From Lithobates sylvaticus (Eukaryota > Chordata > Amphibia > Anura > Ranidae): a stretch of DNA of 64,000 nt. A model generated the notes under the pieces. The model was not told the DNA's origin and made no database searches. It saw nothing but the letters and a program-made list of their open reading frames with translations. Below, piece by piece: positions 50,195 through 61,859 of this stretch; positions within the stretch are counted from its first letter, which is position 1; each line of letters starts with the position of its first letter. The DNA lies in assembly GCA_028564925.1 (NCBI GenBank), contig CM053026.1, forward strand, positions 610,431,580 through 610,495,579. Reading direction: 5' to 3'. The translations under genes and the position numbers were made by a program.

Positions 50195-52275
50195 TAGGTC
50201 ACATTACCAGGCTCTCCTCCCATTTTTATTTATTTATTTATTTGTATTGTGCTTTTCCAACTTCAGATCCCAAAACCAGTGGAGCACAACGTGCATTTGT
50301 AATGCACAACACTGATTTGTAAATGCCCTTTTTTATTTTTAAGCATCTTTATAAATGTTCTCCTAGGACGCAGACAGGGTCAGGCTATAGCTCTGACTCT
50401 GTCTATAAAGCATGGCACAAATCACCTACTCAGCTCTCCAATTATTAGTCTGGGTGAATGAAGTAAGATGTTATCATCTCTGCTTAGTAGGAGGTGTGGA
50501 AGGGTGTGTGGGTTTTTTTTTTGTTTTTTTAGCACATCAAGCTACGTGTTATCACAGCAAATCTTCCCAAATCATAGGATCTTTTCATAAATGTACACCT
50601 GCTGAATATGAGATATTCAGAGAATTAAAAAAGGGAAGAAGACATTAAAAAGTCTCTTAAAAAATAGTAGTACGTCTCTGAAATACATGTGCCTTTCTAT
50701 ATGTTGTATCCATTTTAAGACCCTGTAAATATAAAAAAAAAAAAAAAAACTGTTGAATTACCAGAAACAGCTACTAGATTCCTATTGCATAAACAAAAAA
50801 AGGGCAGACAGACAGAGCTGCCTAAAGGACCATAACTGTGAGCCACCGGGGTGTGGTAAAAAATACATGCAAGAAATCAATCTATTAAAAATATCAATCT
50901 TTATTGAATACAAAAACATCAAAATACTAATGATAAAGGCAGGAACCACCCACCATCATCAATAAAAAAGACAACATTGATTAACATAAAACAAAAAAGG
51001 TGCGCCGGACTCCACACATACATGTACAGAGCTCAGTCATCCCTAATGCGGCTAAACAATAGCAATTGAACTATAGGGGAACATTGTGTGCAGAGAAGCC
51101 ACCTAAAGTGATTCAACATAATGATGCAGAAGGTACAGAACAGTCATGACTAGAGCCCGATAACACAAAAATATAGGTCAAAATAGGTAAATAAATTATC
51201 TGTTACCACTGCAGCATCAATGTATAGAGTCCCCGGGTAAATGTGGTACCATGAATATGACAACAAAACATGAAAATAATAACTGGTCTAACAGTCCATA
51301 GATGGATAAACAAAACCAAGCAAAGCGGCTGTGTTGCTGAATAAACTTGTTTCAAATGGACGGTACTAATAGCAGAACGCAAGTGGATGGACCGGACTGA
51401 TTGCCCAAATGCGGATAACAGCAATGTAAATGTATCGGGAATGGACAGATGGTTATAGTATCAGATATCCATGGAACAGCTTTGCAGGGGGAAAAATGTT
51501 ATGAGCAGCAGGCTGGTAAGCGGCAGCAGATAATGGACAGCAAGTAGCAGGTCTTTAGAAGAAAGTCTGAAGCAGCAAGCATGGCACCTGTTTGCAGGGA
51601 GCGGAAGGCATAGGCAGAGTAGATGTCTGACAGAGCAAACATAGCTCAATCCATACCAGTCCTAATCCGACCTCTACGCTCCATGAGCAAATAGATCAGT
51701 CTTAGTACAGGAAACCTCTTCCGGTTCAAGCTGGACAGCATGGAGCTGACTACTTCTTGGTTTTCCTGAATGTACAGCTATTCAGAACAACATTACACCA
51801 GAACCTTTCCCAGCTACCTGGATCGTGCGAGGAGCCTGTGGGACGCAGTAGAACTGCTAGGACTACTTACTTATAATGAGCATGACTTTCACTTATATTT
51901 GTAAGTTTATTTAACATTGTGCAAAAAATTATACTGTTTTAATACTACACTTAGAGAGGCGTCGCCCCTCCCCCCGTTTCTTTTATTAGTACAGGAAATC
52001 GATCCTGGTCCTGATGACCCAATGGTGCTGCAAATAGCATATATAATCCAAACCTGGTAGTTGGGCCAGTTTCCTTTTACAGCTGACAACACACAGCATT
52101 TTGTGGACTTAATGGTGTCAGCCCTGCCCAGTTGTCTCAGTCTCTGCATCTCCCACAACATAGGGACTAATAACACAGTACATGTGCACAGGACACAGGA
52201 CAGCTTTGAATTTCTGACATAATCATCAGGTATATTTTTGAACTCACAGAATAGATATTACAAAACACTTTCATT
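50195..52275. other. No gene recognised; probable diverged repeats
   Basis: Contains a TTTA run near 50225, an A-tract near 50730 and the phrase TCAATCTTTATTGAATAC at about 50895, which looks like a retroelement 3' end read in reverse. No protein motif or terminal repeat could be supported. Confidence 0.4.
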
Positions 52276-52280
52276 GATGT

Positions 52281-52626
52281 GGATATACAAATTTTAACAG
52301 CACTATTGGATAATTAGTATGGATGTACAACAATAAAAGTGCAAAGTGCAATAATCTAATACCAGATAATACAATAGAGTAAAGTGCTTCCAACGGCAAT
52401 TCAAGTATCCAGACCCATAAGCTCTGGTGATTGGGGTCACAAGAAGGGAATGTGTTCTTTGAGTATGTTCTCTGAGACTCCTTTAGACCTGGATACTTGA
52501 ATTGCCGTTGGAAGCAGTTAGCACTTTACTCCATTGTATTATCTAGTATTAGATTATTGCACTTTGCACTTTTATTGTCTACATTCATACTAATAATCCA
52601 ATAGCGCTGTTAAAATTTGTATATCC
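52281..52626. repeat. Fold-back element, arms about 132 bp
   Basis: Left arm 52281-52412 and right arm 52488-52626 are reverse complements with a few differences. Shared marks are GGATATACAAATTTTAACAG and ACTTGAATTGCCGTTGGAAG. A 75-nt spacer separates them. The right arm ends five bases before the TTAA MITE at 52632. Confidence 0.8.
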
Positions 52627-52631
52627 ATTTC

Positions 52632-53148
52632 TTAAAGCGGTTCTGCACACATTTCATTTAGTAAATCTCTTTGCCTTCCAAATCAGGCAAAGAGTACTAA
52701 ATGAAATGTGTTTTTTTTTTTTTTTTTCACTTACCTTGTAATCGATGACTTCCTGTCTTATGTCTCTTCGGGGGTGGGCGGGGTCTGTGCGGGGATCCTC
52801 GTCACGCCGCACTGTCTCCTGGGATCTGGTGTCATTGATCCCAGGAGTCTGTGCGGGCATCTTCCGAAATCTCGCGAGATTTCGGCCATGTGAGCTGCAC
52901 TTTGCCGTTACTGCGCACGCGTGAGCTCGGCGCAGTAACGGCGGTGCATGCTGGGCCATCTAAAGTGCCTGTGGGGTTTCACATGCCCACAGGCAAGATG
53001 GCCCCCAGCAGAAAAGAAGAATATAAAGAATGTTATCGGAGGAAAACCGGCTGCGATCGAGATGGAAGATGGAACAGGTAAGTCCCCCAATTTAACTATA
53101 TGGCCTTGGCATATTCCCCCCAAAAAAAGCAGTGCAGAACCGCTTTAA
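52632..53148. mobile_element. TTAA MITE, 517 bp
   Basis: Perfect 17-bp inverted ends TTAAAGCGGTTCTGCAC, with TTAA at 52632-52635 and 53145-53148. The interior has two further hairpins: ATTTCATTTAGTA at about 52645-52705, and GCCGTTACTGCGC at about 52903-52942. There is no coding capacity. Confidence 0.88.
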
Positions 53149-53149
53149 G

Positions 53150-53745
53150 GTTCTAGCACCTTTGTAATAGCTGCTGTGGTCTATATCTTTTTGCTCTATT
53201 ATTTCACAAATTTTATTTATTAATTCACTAGCGCAAGTTTTAGTTTGTATTGTACTTTCAGTGATGTATTTATCAGCTCAAATAGGAGAAGGTAAGAGAA
53301 GCTGTTAATGAGGTGGATCCTTTGACTTTATGACAGTTGCATCAACCTGCCAGCCTTTTGTAAGCTGAAACGCCATGGAACTCACTCAGGGTAAGAACTG
53401 CAGAGTAACAATGGCCAAGAAGCATGAAAAAGGTGAGTATAAGTGGGTCGGGGGGGCATGCTTTAAAGAGACTCAGTCATTAATTTATACGATGATGTGA
53501 AGTAACAAATAAATTATTTTGTGTTTAAAACAATGCTATAGATGACTGCAGTGTCTCACACTAACTGATGAGCAGTAGGCTGCTTATTGTTTATTTTCCC
53601 AGCTGGTATTAATTAAAAGGAAACAAATGTACAAAATTGCTAGAAAACTCAAGAGAAATTAATTTCTTAGATGATATGTTTGACGTTCCTATATATTTGT
53701 ATTAGCAATTTTGGCTGTATGCTAAAATGTATAAAAAAGTGAAAC
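53150..53745. other. No gene recognised
   Basis: Short frames only. A poly-T run at its right edge begins the LINE 3' end. Confidence 0.45.
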
Positions 53746-53749
53746 GTTC

Positions 53750-55134
53750 TTTTTTTTTCCATAACTATCTTTATTGCGAAAGGAGCACAGTTGACAATAC
53801 AAAAGCAGCTAGTCACAATTGACCATGAGTACAGTAAAAAGTTTTAAGAAAGTAGGTAATATCGATCCAAACATATCAATTATTTAAAACAACGTATAAA
53901 AACAAAGTACAATTAATTAGTGAAGAAGGGTGGAGAACATCATCAGGCAAATGATGTGTTCAAACCATTCTTTCACTGTCGGAGGTGTGTCTGATGGCAT
54001 GGAATACACTGCGGGCATTAACCATGATGATAGCAAGTGATTTGAGTAAGGTTTACGTTGATTAGCTGTGTGGTGTAAGCAGTATTGTGCTGGGGAGTAC
54101 TCCAATATGTCATTCGTAATGGCCACAATAATCTCATGAACTTTTTGCCAAAAAGGCTGCAACCTGGGACACTTCCACCACAAATGCAACATTGTTCCTG
54201 CTGCCTTGTTGTACCGCCAGCATTTTTGGGAAAGGGACAGGTAAAACTTGTGCAGCAAGGATGAGATCCTATACCACCAGGTAAGGATCTTGTATCCATT
54301 CTCTTGAGTTGCTGTGTTGTGAGAGCCTTTGTGGACAATGGCACAGATGGACTCCCACTCTTCCTCCAAGATTTGCTTAAATCATTGAGATGACAAGACT
54401 TTTTGGAATTTGCCTGTTGCATAACAATTTAAGCAGGGTGAGTGGTCTAGACCAAAACATATCACAGCCTTGGGGGTGTAGGAAGTGCCAGATTCGTATG
54501 TAAGTCCAAAATGGGGAACTTATGAGGGCCCGTAAGGGCCCAAACTTTCTTGTAAGAGAGAAAACAGCTTTGGCAGAAAAATGCTAAGACCTTTTTTTTG
54601 GGGCTAAATGTGTTGCAAGAAAGCCCTGGGCAATCCAGTGATTAAATCTGGCTTAAGCCATAGGGTCATCAAAGAACCAGATAGGAATACATTCAGCGTG
54701 GTAGCATAGGCCTACATCAGAGCCTTTAACGGTGGGTAAAGCAATGGGTGTGCTCTGGCCTCTCCAGGGAGACCGTATGGCAGTAGCCAAGGAAATAAGT
54801 GTAAGGGTAAAGATAATAAGGTTTGTTCAAGGCCTACCCAGTCTTTTTTTCCCCTGTGGATTGACCAATCCACCACTCTTGATAGTAAACATACCCAATA
54901 GTACTTCCGTAACTACAGAAGACCAATGCCTCCCTCGTGCTTCGGGAGGGGAAGGCTAGAGAGTTTAATTCTAGGATGTTTCCCCTTCCACGGGAAGGCA
55001 GTACACTCTTGCCGGATGGATGCAAAAAAGGGCCACTGGTACTTGTATCGGAACAGACTGCATAACATACTGTATAGGAGTTTGGGTAGCATGGACATTT
55101 CAATTAAAGCCACTCTTCCAAAAGAAAGATACAT
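53750..55134 (-). pseudogene. L1/Tx1-like LINE, 3' part
   Basis: On the minus strand: GRVALIEMSMLPKLLYSM, FPWKGKHPRI, LPLPKHEGGIGLL (55134-54913), then MLHLWWKCPRLQPFWQK (about 54190). These are the RT thumb and C-terminal Cys/His region of Tx1-type L1 elements. Frameshifts split the frame, for example between the overlapping frames 54369-53917 and 54422-54018. The 3' end shows AATAAA near 53775 and an A-rich tail at about 53750. The 5' continuation lies beyond the inserted TTAA element, at 60239. Confidence 0.8.
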
Positions 55135-55599
55135 TTAACCACTTCAGCCCCGGACCATTTGGCAGCCAAAGGACCAGAGGTCTTTTTTCAATTTCGCACT
55201 GCACTACTTTAACTGGTAATTGCGCGGTCATGCAATTTTGTAACCAAACGAAATTTGCGTCCTTTTCTTCCCACAAATAGAGCTTTCTTTTGATGGTATT
55301 TGATTGCCTCTGTGATTTTTATTTTTTGCGATATAAACGGAAAAAAGAGCGAAAATTTTGAAAAAAAAAGAGATTTTCTACTTTTTGTTATAAAAAAAAT
55401 CTAATAAACTCAATTTTAGTCAAACATTTGGGCCAAAATGTATTCAGCCACATGTCTTTAGTAAAAAAAATGCCAATAAGCGTATATTTATTGGTTTGCG
55501 CAAAAGTTATAGCGTCTACAAACTAGAGTACATTTTCTGGAATTTACACCGCTTTTAATTTATGACTGCCTATTTCATTTCTTGAGGTGCTAAAATGGC

Positions 55600-56665
55600 A
55601 GAGAAGTACAAAACCCCCCCAAATGACCCCATTTTGGAAAGTAGACACCCCAAGCTATTTGCTGAGAGGCATGTTGAGCCCATTGAATATTTTTTTTTTT
55701 AGTCCCAAGTGATTGAATAAAGACAAAAATAAAAAAGATTTTTTTTTTTTTCAAAAAGTTGTCACTAAATGATATATTGCTCACACATGCCATAGTTATA
55801 TGTGGAATTGCACCCCAAAATACATTTTGCTGCTTCTCCTGAGTATGGGGATACCACATGTGTGGGACTTTTTGGGAGCCTAGCCGCGTACGGGGCCCCG
55901 AAACCCAAGCACCGCCTTCAGGATTTCTAAGGGTGCAAATTTTTGATTTCACTCCTCACTACCTATCACCGTTTCGAAGGCCATAAAATGCCAAAATAGC
56001 ACAAAACCCCCCCAAATGACCCCATTTTGGAAAGTAGACACCCCAAGCTATTTGTTGAGAGGCATGGTGAGTATTTTACAGCTCTCATTTGTTTTTGAAA
56101 ATGAAGAAAGTAAAGAAAAAAAAAAAAAATTTTTTCTTTTTTCAATTTTCAAAACTTTGTGACAAAAAGCGAGATCTGCAAAATACTCACAATACCTCTC
56201 AGCAAATAGCTTGGGGTGTCTACTTTCCAAAATGGGGTCATTTTGGGGGGTTTTATGCCATCTGGGCATTCCATGGCCTCCGAAACTGTGATTGGCAGTG
56301 AGAAGTGAAATAAAAAAATTACACCCTTAGAAAGCCTGAAGGCGGTGATTGGTTTTTGGGGTTCCGTACGCAGCTAGGCTCCCAAAAAGTCCCACACATG
56401 TGGTATCCCCGTACTCAGGAGAAGCAACAGAATGTATTTTGGGGTGTATTTCCACATATGCCCATGACATGTTTGAGCAATATATCATTTAGTGACAACT
56501 TTTTGTAAAAAAAATATATATATTTTTTTTTTTTTCATTATTCAATCTCTTGGGACAAAAAAAAAAAATATTTAATGGGCTCAACATTGCTCTCAGCAAA
56601 TAGCTTGGGGTGTCTACTTTCCAAAATGGGGTCATTTGGGGGGGGTTTGAACTGTCCTGGCATTT
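55600..56665. repeat. Inverted repeat within the TTAA element, arms about 0.5 kb
   Basis: AAATGACCCCATTTTGGAAA occurs near 55619 and 56013 in one orientation, and its reverse near 56223 and 56619 in the other. The stretch CACATGTG...GGGAGCCTAG is likewise mirrored (55855-55885 against 56370-56405). The centre is near 56150, in A- and T-runs. Confidence 0.75.
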
Positions 56666-58867
56666 TATGCACAACATTTAGAAGCCTATGTCACACGTCA
56701 CCCACTCTTCTAACCACTTGTAGACAAAGCCCTTTCTGACACTTTTTGTTTACATGAAAACATATTTTTTTTTTTGCAAGAAAATTACGTTGAACCCCCA
56801 AACACTATATATATTGTTAAAGCAAAGGCCCTACAGATTAAAATGGTGGGTGTTGCATTTTTTTTTTCCACACAGTATTTGCGCAGCGATTTTTCAAACG
56901 CATTTTTTGTGGAAAAAATACACTTTTTTTTATTTTAATGCACTAAAACACACTATATTGCTCAAATTTTTGATGAAATAAAAAATATGATCTTAGGCCG
57001 AGTACATGGATACCAAACACGACATGCTTTAAAATTGCGCACAAACACGCAGTGGCGACAAACTACATACATTTTTAAAAGCCTTTAAAAGCCTTTACAT
57101 GATACCACATTAGATTCACGGAGGAGGTCTACTGCTAAAATTACTGCCCTCGATCTGACCTTCGCGGTGATACCTCACATGCATGGTGCAATTGCTGTTT
57201 ACATATGACGCCAGACCAACGCTTGTGTACGCCTTTGCGCAAGAGAAGGGGGGGCAGGGGTGCTTTTTTTTTTTTTTTTTTTGTTTTTTTTTTTATTTAT
57301 TTAGCTTTTTTATTTTATTTTTAAACTGTTCCTTCCATTTTTTTTCTTTGTTATGATTTTTATTGTTATCTCAGGGAATGTAAATATCCCCTATGATAGC
57401 AATAGGCAGTGACAGGTACTCTTTTTTTGAAAAAATTGGGGTCTATTAGACCCTAGATCTTTCCTCTGCCCTCAAAGCATCTGACCACACCAAGATTGGT
57501 GTGATAAAATGCTTTCCCAATTTCCCAATGGCGCGGTTTATATCCGGGAGGGGGGACATTCCCTCCCACTGCTTGTAAAAGCAGTCTAGAGGCTAATTAC
57601 CCGCTAGAATTGCTTTTACATGAAAGCCGATCACTGGCTGAAAAGAATGATACCAAGATGATACCTAAACCTGCAGGCATCATTCTGGTATAACCATTCA
57701 AAGTCCAGCAACATACTGGACATATATTGTAATCTTTTTTTTTTCATGCAGCCTCTTGGCTGAACGAAAAAAAGAGATTGATTGGTGGGTATGCCCACCA
57801 TTAGAATACCTCCCTTCATCCACCCACTTCTAATGATGGGCATACATGCACCATTTATATATGCCGATGCATGGGGGCATCCTCCCGCAAAAGTTATGCC
57901 GTGTACACACGGTCGGAATTTCGACCGTATGTACGTGGCTTTAGGAGCCAATCGCTCCCCCCCCCCCCTGCTGCCCCCATGCTTCGGCATATATGCTCTT
58001 TTTTTTAACTGTGGTGGTGAAATCACCTCCTACAGCGTTGGAGTCGCGGCTTTATGTATCGTGGGAGCAAACGCTGTTGCTGTCAAGATAAATAAATCCG
58101 CGTTGCAACTGAATGGCGCACCTGAAAACAAAAAAAATGCTCAACACTAAAACACACAGTAAACAAAATTACATACCTGAAAAGCAAGCATGATAAAACA
58201 TAATAAAACATAATAAAACATAATAAAACATTGCAGAATAGAATGGAGTAAAAAAAGAGCAACAATAGAGAGAGAATAGAGTGAGAGAGAGAACAATAAA
58301 ACGACAACTATTTTATTTTTTTTTATTTTTTTGAGATTCACAGGTAAAAAAGCTCCTGACTGAAGCGACTGAATCAAAACGCTACCACAAAAAAAATGTT
58401 AGCGATCGCAGGGATCAGGCCTGACTCTGCGAACGCTGCAGTTATGTGTGCTTAGTGTTTTGTAAGTGACAGTGATCGATCGATACTGCACTTGGGTGGG
58501 CTGGGCTGGGCGGAGGGGGAAAACGCAGGTGCTAGCAGGTATCTGGGCTGATCCCGCTAACAATGCGTTTTTTTTTGGGAACCCTAAACTGCTGGGACGC
58601 TAGTATAGATCTGATCAGATCAGATATTGATCTGTTCAGATACTGTGCCACTAAGGGAGGTGTATGCTTTGTGCGTGGGTGTTTGCGGTACTGGCACTAA
58701 CCTGGGGCGACGCAGACCTTATTTGACCCTAAAACCTAATTGATATCACCCGCCGGGCGATCAGGGGGTTAAACCGTTATTGGGTAATAAATGGCGGGTG
58801 CCCTGACAGTATAAAAAACAAGCTAACTAACCAGCGTCACCCGTAACAGTAATACAAAAAAAAAACT

Positions 58868-59700
58868 GGTTACCTAGCGACACTAATGCAGCGATCAGAA
58901 AAACGATCGCTTAGTGACACTGGCAAAAGGGGGTGAAAGGGTTAACTAGGGGCAATCAGGGGGTTAAACCTTTATTAGGTAATATATGGGGGTACCTGAC
59001 GCTATATAAAAACCTGACGGGGAACCTAAATAACGAAATAACTAACTGGCTAACCAGCGTCACCAGTGACAGTTATACAGTGATCACTGGTGAAAGGGTT
59101 AACTCTAGGGGCAATCAGGGGGTTAAAACCTTTATTTAGGTTGTAATATGGGGGTACCTGACCTATAAACCTATTTATGAACCTATATAAACATGGCGGT
59201 TACCTAAAAAAAAAAAATGGTTACCTAGCGACACTAATGCAGCGATCAGAAAAACGATCGCTTAGTGACACTGGCAAAAGGGGGTGAAAGGGTTAACTAG
59301 GGGCAATCAGGGGGTTAAAACCTTTATTAGGTAATATATGGGGGTACCTGACGCTATATAAAAACCTGACGGGGAACCTAAATAACGAAATAACTAACTG
59401 GCTAACCAGCGTCACCAGTGACAGTTATACTGTGATCACTGGTGAAAGGGTTAACTCTAGGGGCAATCAGGGGGTTAAAACCTTTATTTAGGTTGTAATA
59501 TGGGGGTACCTGACCTATAAACCTATTTATGAACCTATATAAACATGGCGGTTACCTAAAAAAAAAAAATGGTTACCTAGCGACAGCAGTGACACTAATA
59601 CAGCGATCAGAAAAACGATCGCTTAGTGACACTGGCAAAAGGGGGTGAAAGGGTTACCTGGGGGGCAATCAAGGGGTTAAACCTTTATTAGGGGGGGGTG
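58868..59700. repeat. Tandem repeat of about 351 bp inside the TTAA element
   Basis: GGTTACCTAGCGACA starts at 58868, 59219 and 59571, giving periods of 351 and 352. Each unit holds CAGCGATCAGAAAAACGATC and GGGCAATCAGGGGGTTAA. The third unit diverges and ends early. Confidence 0.85.
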
Positions 59701-60151
59701 GGGGGCTACCTTGGACCTAAAACTAACTGCCCTGACAGTTATTACAGTCACACTGACACTAAATGCAGTGATCAGTAAAAAAATGATCACTGCAATTAGT
59801 GACACTGTGACTGGGGGGGGAGGGGGTGATCTGGGGGGTGATCAGGGGGTGACAGGGGGGTGTTTTGTGTGCCTATGTGTACTGGTGTCAGTGTACTGTT
59901 TGTGCACTAACCTTTAGATGTTCACAGCTCGGCGTTCCGGTCACATAGACCGGCGCACCGAGCGTGACATCACTTCCTCTGCCTGTGTTTTGATTGACAC
60001 AGACAGAGGAAGCATCTGATTCGCCAGGAGCGATCGCGAGGGGGTGGCCAGAAACCACTGGCCGTCCCCTCATCCCGGATCGCTCCTGAAGCGATCCCGA
60101 CCGTCCCCGCCGGCCGGGGGGGGGGGTCCGATCGGACCCCCCACCCGCCGG

Positions 60152-60197
60152 AAGAATGGCACGTACAGGTACGTGGTTCTGCCTGTACGTGCCATTC
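60152..60197. repeat. Subterminal hairpin of the TTAA element
   Basis: The arms AATGGCACGTACAGG and its reverse flank a short loop about 40 bp from the right end. The 1-kb element has a comparable hairpin near its own right end. Confidence 0.75.
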
Positions 60198-60238
60198 TGC
60201 CGACGTATATATACAGGGGGCGGTCGGCAAGTGGTTAA

Positions 60239-60850
60239 ACCTGACCATTGCTTCAGGTAACGCTTTACACCCTCTAAGATACTCAATTAGTTTGCTTATA
60301 TAGCTGGGACCACTTTACTGGTATTTTAACGTCTAAATACGAGATGGCCTGCGGATTCCAGACAAAGGGAAAGCTTATCTGGTAAATCTCCGTTAGGTAA
60401 TGACACATTGAGAGTTTGTGATTTGGAGTATTTTACCTTCAGATTGTATATCCTATGGAAGGAATCCAAGCCACAATGCAGGTTAGGTAACCTATCATGA
60501 GGTTCTAAGAGGAACAGTAGCAAATGATCAGCAAATGCGGCAAGCTTATAAGTCCAATTGTGGACCTTGGTGACTTTGATGTTATTTTTAGAGCCTATTC
60601 AAGTAAGACTCCAATATGAGTATGAATAGCAAGGAAGAAAGAGTACAGCCCTGCCTGTTTCTGTTTTGCAAGTAAATGTTTTTCGATAGGTGGCCATTTA
60701 TCCATACCTGTGCTATGGGCTGAAATGTTCTTTTTTCATTTTGGATATAGTAGGAAAGAATTAAACACCTTGTGACAGACCCTAATATCTGGATTGCATT
60801 GAAGACAAAAGTTAGAGGCTCAGAGTTCCTAAAGTATTGTTTCCATTAGG
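60239..60850 (-). pseudogene. L1/Tx1-like LINE, RT core part (upstream half of the split LINE)
   Basis: Minus strand, in order: WINGHLSKN, NRQGCTLSSLLF (RT motif B region, near 60650), FADHLLLFLLEP (motif C, near 60510), NLKVKYSKSQTLNV, then VKRYLKQWSGL up to the TTAA. Motif C reads FADH where active L1 has FADD. The frame is interrupted. It is continuous with 55134-53750 once the TTAA element is disregarded. Confidence 0.8.
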
Positions 60851-61245
60851 TCAGATATATATATAATTGAACACTCTTGGAGGATAACCTACTTTTTAAT
60901 CCCGGAAGCTTCTAAACAAATGCTTTCTTAATCACTCATCTCATAACCATCTCTCTAAGTGTAGGCCATTCCTTGACCACTCATTATCCTTTATATTCAT
61001 TTATTAGAAGTCACCTGTTTATACTGTACATATTGTCTATCTAAACCATCAAAATCACATCACAACGTTTTAAATAGATGAGTAATTTATGCTAACCCTA
61101 CCAGGAGAATGCTTATTGAAGAGTGACTTGCAGCAGCTTTCAAAGAAAAATTAGGAAGAAGCAACAGAAAACAGCTTCTGATAGAAAAAAAAGCTTTAAT
61201 ATCCCTTACTGAGTTTCATTACTTTACTATACAGTATAAATGTTC
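60851..61245. other. No gene recognised
   Basis: AT-rich flank. LINE similarity fades here and no new element could be defined. Confidence 0.4.
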
Positions 61246-61576
61246 TTAAAGCGAACCTTCAGTAATTTTTTCATCTTTCCATCTATTAAATCTTCTGCCC
61301 TTGTTGTTTTAACTTTGGATAGTAAAACATTTTTTTTCTGCCATTAAATATCTTATTGCACCCACTTCCTGTTTCTTGTCTGGTCATTAGCCTAGGCTTA
61401 TGACATCATGAACAGCTCTCTCTCTCACTCTTGTGAGAGTCTGCCAGGAAGGGAAGGGGGGTGAGTCATAAGAGGGCCAATGAGAGCTGCAGGGCTTCAG
61501 AGCTGGAGGTGTGCCTCTGTGTAAATCCAGGAAATGGAACAGGCAGCAGCTTCAGCTGCACACAGTTAAAATGGCT
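61246..61576. mobile_element. TTAA MITE, left part
   Basis: Starts TTAAAGCGAACCTTCAG, a relative of the TTAAAGCGG ends at 52632. The matching right end is missing because another MITE begins at 61577. Confidence 0.5.
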
Positions 61577-61858
61577 GCAGCCAGACTAAGGCCCCTTTCA
61601 AACTGGGGCGGTGGGTGCGTCGGCAATAAAGCACCGCTATTTTTAGCGGCGATTTACCGTCAATTTCTCTGCGATATTCAGCCGCTAGTGGGTGTGCTTT
61701 TACCCCCCCCCCCCGGCGCTAGCGGCCGAGAATGGGTTAAAACCACCGCAAAGCGCTGCTGCAGCAGCGATATGGCGGTGGTATAGCCACGCTGCCCCAT
61801 TGATTTCAATGGGCAGGAGCGGTTTAGGAGCGGTGTATACACCGCTCCTTCACCACTC
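61577..61858. mobile_element. MITE fragment, AAGGCCCCTTTCA type
   Basis: Starts AAGGCCCCTTTCAAACTGGG, a terminal repeat I recall from frog MITEs. It contains GC-rich hairpins such as GGAGCGGTGTATACACCGCTCC (about 61828-61849), a perfect palindrome. No matching right terminal repeat was found. Confidence 0.5.
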
Positions 61859-61859
61859 C

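Larger units (their letters stand above)
55135..60238. mobile_element. Large TTAA-flanked non-autonomous element, 5.1 kb, inserted in a LINE
   Basis: TTAA at 55135-55138 and 60235-60238. Ends TTAACCACTTCAGCC and (reversed) TTAACCACTTGCCGACC. The left 250 bp match the 1-kb element at 2171. Both edges abut halves of one LINE that rejoin at a single TTAA, which confirms target duplication. No transposase frame is present. It is piggyBac- or Kolobok-like by target only. The interior also includes T/C-rich runs and, near 57896-57950, a fragment of another MITE (GCCGTGTACACACGGTC). Confidence 0.88.

Noticed and set aside
57631-58150. 122- and 131-codon frames inside the TTAA element as a transposase remnant
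   Set aside because: No catalytic motif or zinc-finger pattern of piggyBac or Kolobok; opposite-strand overlap and homopolymers explain them.
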